DNA of 64,000 nt, taken from the NCBI GenBank assembly GCA_031551635.1, contig JAVBNH010000015.1:15712-79711 (forward strand), read 5' to 3'. Source of the DNA: JAVBNH01 sp031551635. Its GTDB lineage: Bacteria; Bacillota; Clostridia; Oscillospirales; Acutalibacteraceae. This document shows positions 63,873 through 64,000 of this stretch, in pieces (position 1 is the stretch's first letter; the number at the start of each line of letters is the position of its first letter). Made by a program: the position numbers and the translations under genes. The notes beneath the pieces are model-generated. The model ran no database searches. It had not been told where the DNA came from and saw only the letters and a program-made list of their open reading frames with translations.

Positions 63873-63983
63873 GCACATTTTGTAGGTACATCAACATTAA
63901 GCACATTTTATTCTTACACAGCAAGGGATACGCCACTATATCGGCACTTCCCCGGCTGTGTTTGCCTGTTTTTAGAAGTATGG
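63873..63983. other. Right non-coding end of the IS
   Basis: No gene. It holds a 7-bp inverted pair, ACACAGC (63916-63922) and GCTGTGT (63955-63961), which may terminate the transposase transcript or serve transposition. Confidence 0.4.
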
Positions 63984-64000
63984 AAGTGGCAAAGTCGGGT
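63984..64000 (-). repeat. Right terminal inverted repeat of the IS
   Basis: Complement reads ACCCGACTTTGCCACTT, identical to 61889-61905. It ends exactly at the window edge. Confidence 0.93.

Larger units (their letters stand above)
61889..64000 (+). mobile_element. IS1634-family insertion sequence, complete
   Basis: The element runs from the left repeat at 61889 to the right repeat, whose last base is 64000, 2112 bp in all. Both ends read ACCCGACTTTGCCACTT inward, a perfect 17-bp match. It encodes one intact transposase. The target duplication cannot be checked because the right flank is outside the window. Confidence 0.93.

Noticed and set aside
1..64000. tRNA, rRNA or known riboswitch
   Set aside because: Scanning intergenic spacers by eye I saw no cloverleaf-like, rRNA-like or classical riboswitch core sequence. 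A covariance-model search would be decisive and could not be run.

Overview
The window looks like the chromosome of a spore-forming, Gram-positive Clostridia member. My best guess is the Oscillospiraceae/Ruminococcaceae; this is an inference without a phylogenetic marker. Two sporulation genes are present (spoIVB, spoVT), with RecD2 instead of RecBCD, strong GGAGG-type ribosome sites, consensus sigma-A promoters, intrinsic terminators and very large secreted InlB-repeat proteins. I found no rRNA, tRNA or CRISPR array.

Left part (1-18.5 kb): a truncated secreted metzincin-like protease with InlB-type repeats (1-2420, minus); a ferredoxin-type DUF362 protein and an alpha/beta hydrolase; a plus-strand run of a GNAT acetyltransferase, a DJ-1/PfpI protein, 5-formyltetrahydrofolate cyclo-ligase, MltG and a class B PBP; then minus-strand spoIVB, recD2 and an MreB-like actin. 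Three surface-carbohydrate type genes follow (radical SAM/SPASM, GT4 glycosyltransferase, hexapeptide acyltransferase).

Middle (18.5-47.6 kb): a signalling pair (REC-HD-GYP protein and a seven-module hybrid histidine kinase), a Wzx/MATE-type flippase, a GH99-like secreted protein with a CBM9-like tail, a Q/N-rich membrane protein, a DUF4832-type secreted protein, CDP-glucose 4,6-dehydratase, a TIM-barrel-like unknown with a GH38 alpha-mannosidase, an acidic coiled-coil protein, a YnbB-type PLP enzyme, a small metallophosphoesterase, a carboxypeptidase-like protein whose catalytic Ser and Lys are gone, a YfhO membrane protein, spoVT, a GPH/MFS transporter, and a BIG2 protein with a zinc-ribbon membrane partner. 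Much of this concerns making, exporting, modifying or degrading glycans at the cell surface.

Right part (47.7-64 kb): a minus-strand operon of three giant secreted proteins (1419, 1416 and 1418 aa). The outer two are paralogues with eight InlB-like repeats and GLUG-like tails. The middle one is an unrecognised helical protein with an internal duplication of about 365-410 residues. All three end in a similar aromatic amphipathic helix. An AraC-type regulator follows, then an IS1634-type insertion sequence whose right terminal repeat ends exactly at base 64000.

The most interesting unexplained signal is a 77-nt, gap-free repeat present four times (6310-6386 +, 24252-24328 -, 29953-30029 +, 38562-38638 +). 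Every copy points the same way as the gene it precedes and lies 12-46 nt before that start codon. It holds a strong hairpin partly kept by G-U changes, and a possible competing pairing. It may be an undescribed leader RNA or a small mobile element. Other non-coding structure includes a 157-bp near-palindrome, a 275-bp element with terminal inverted repeats, and an IS-internal terminator overlapping the transposase promoter.
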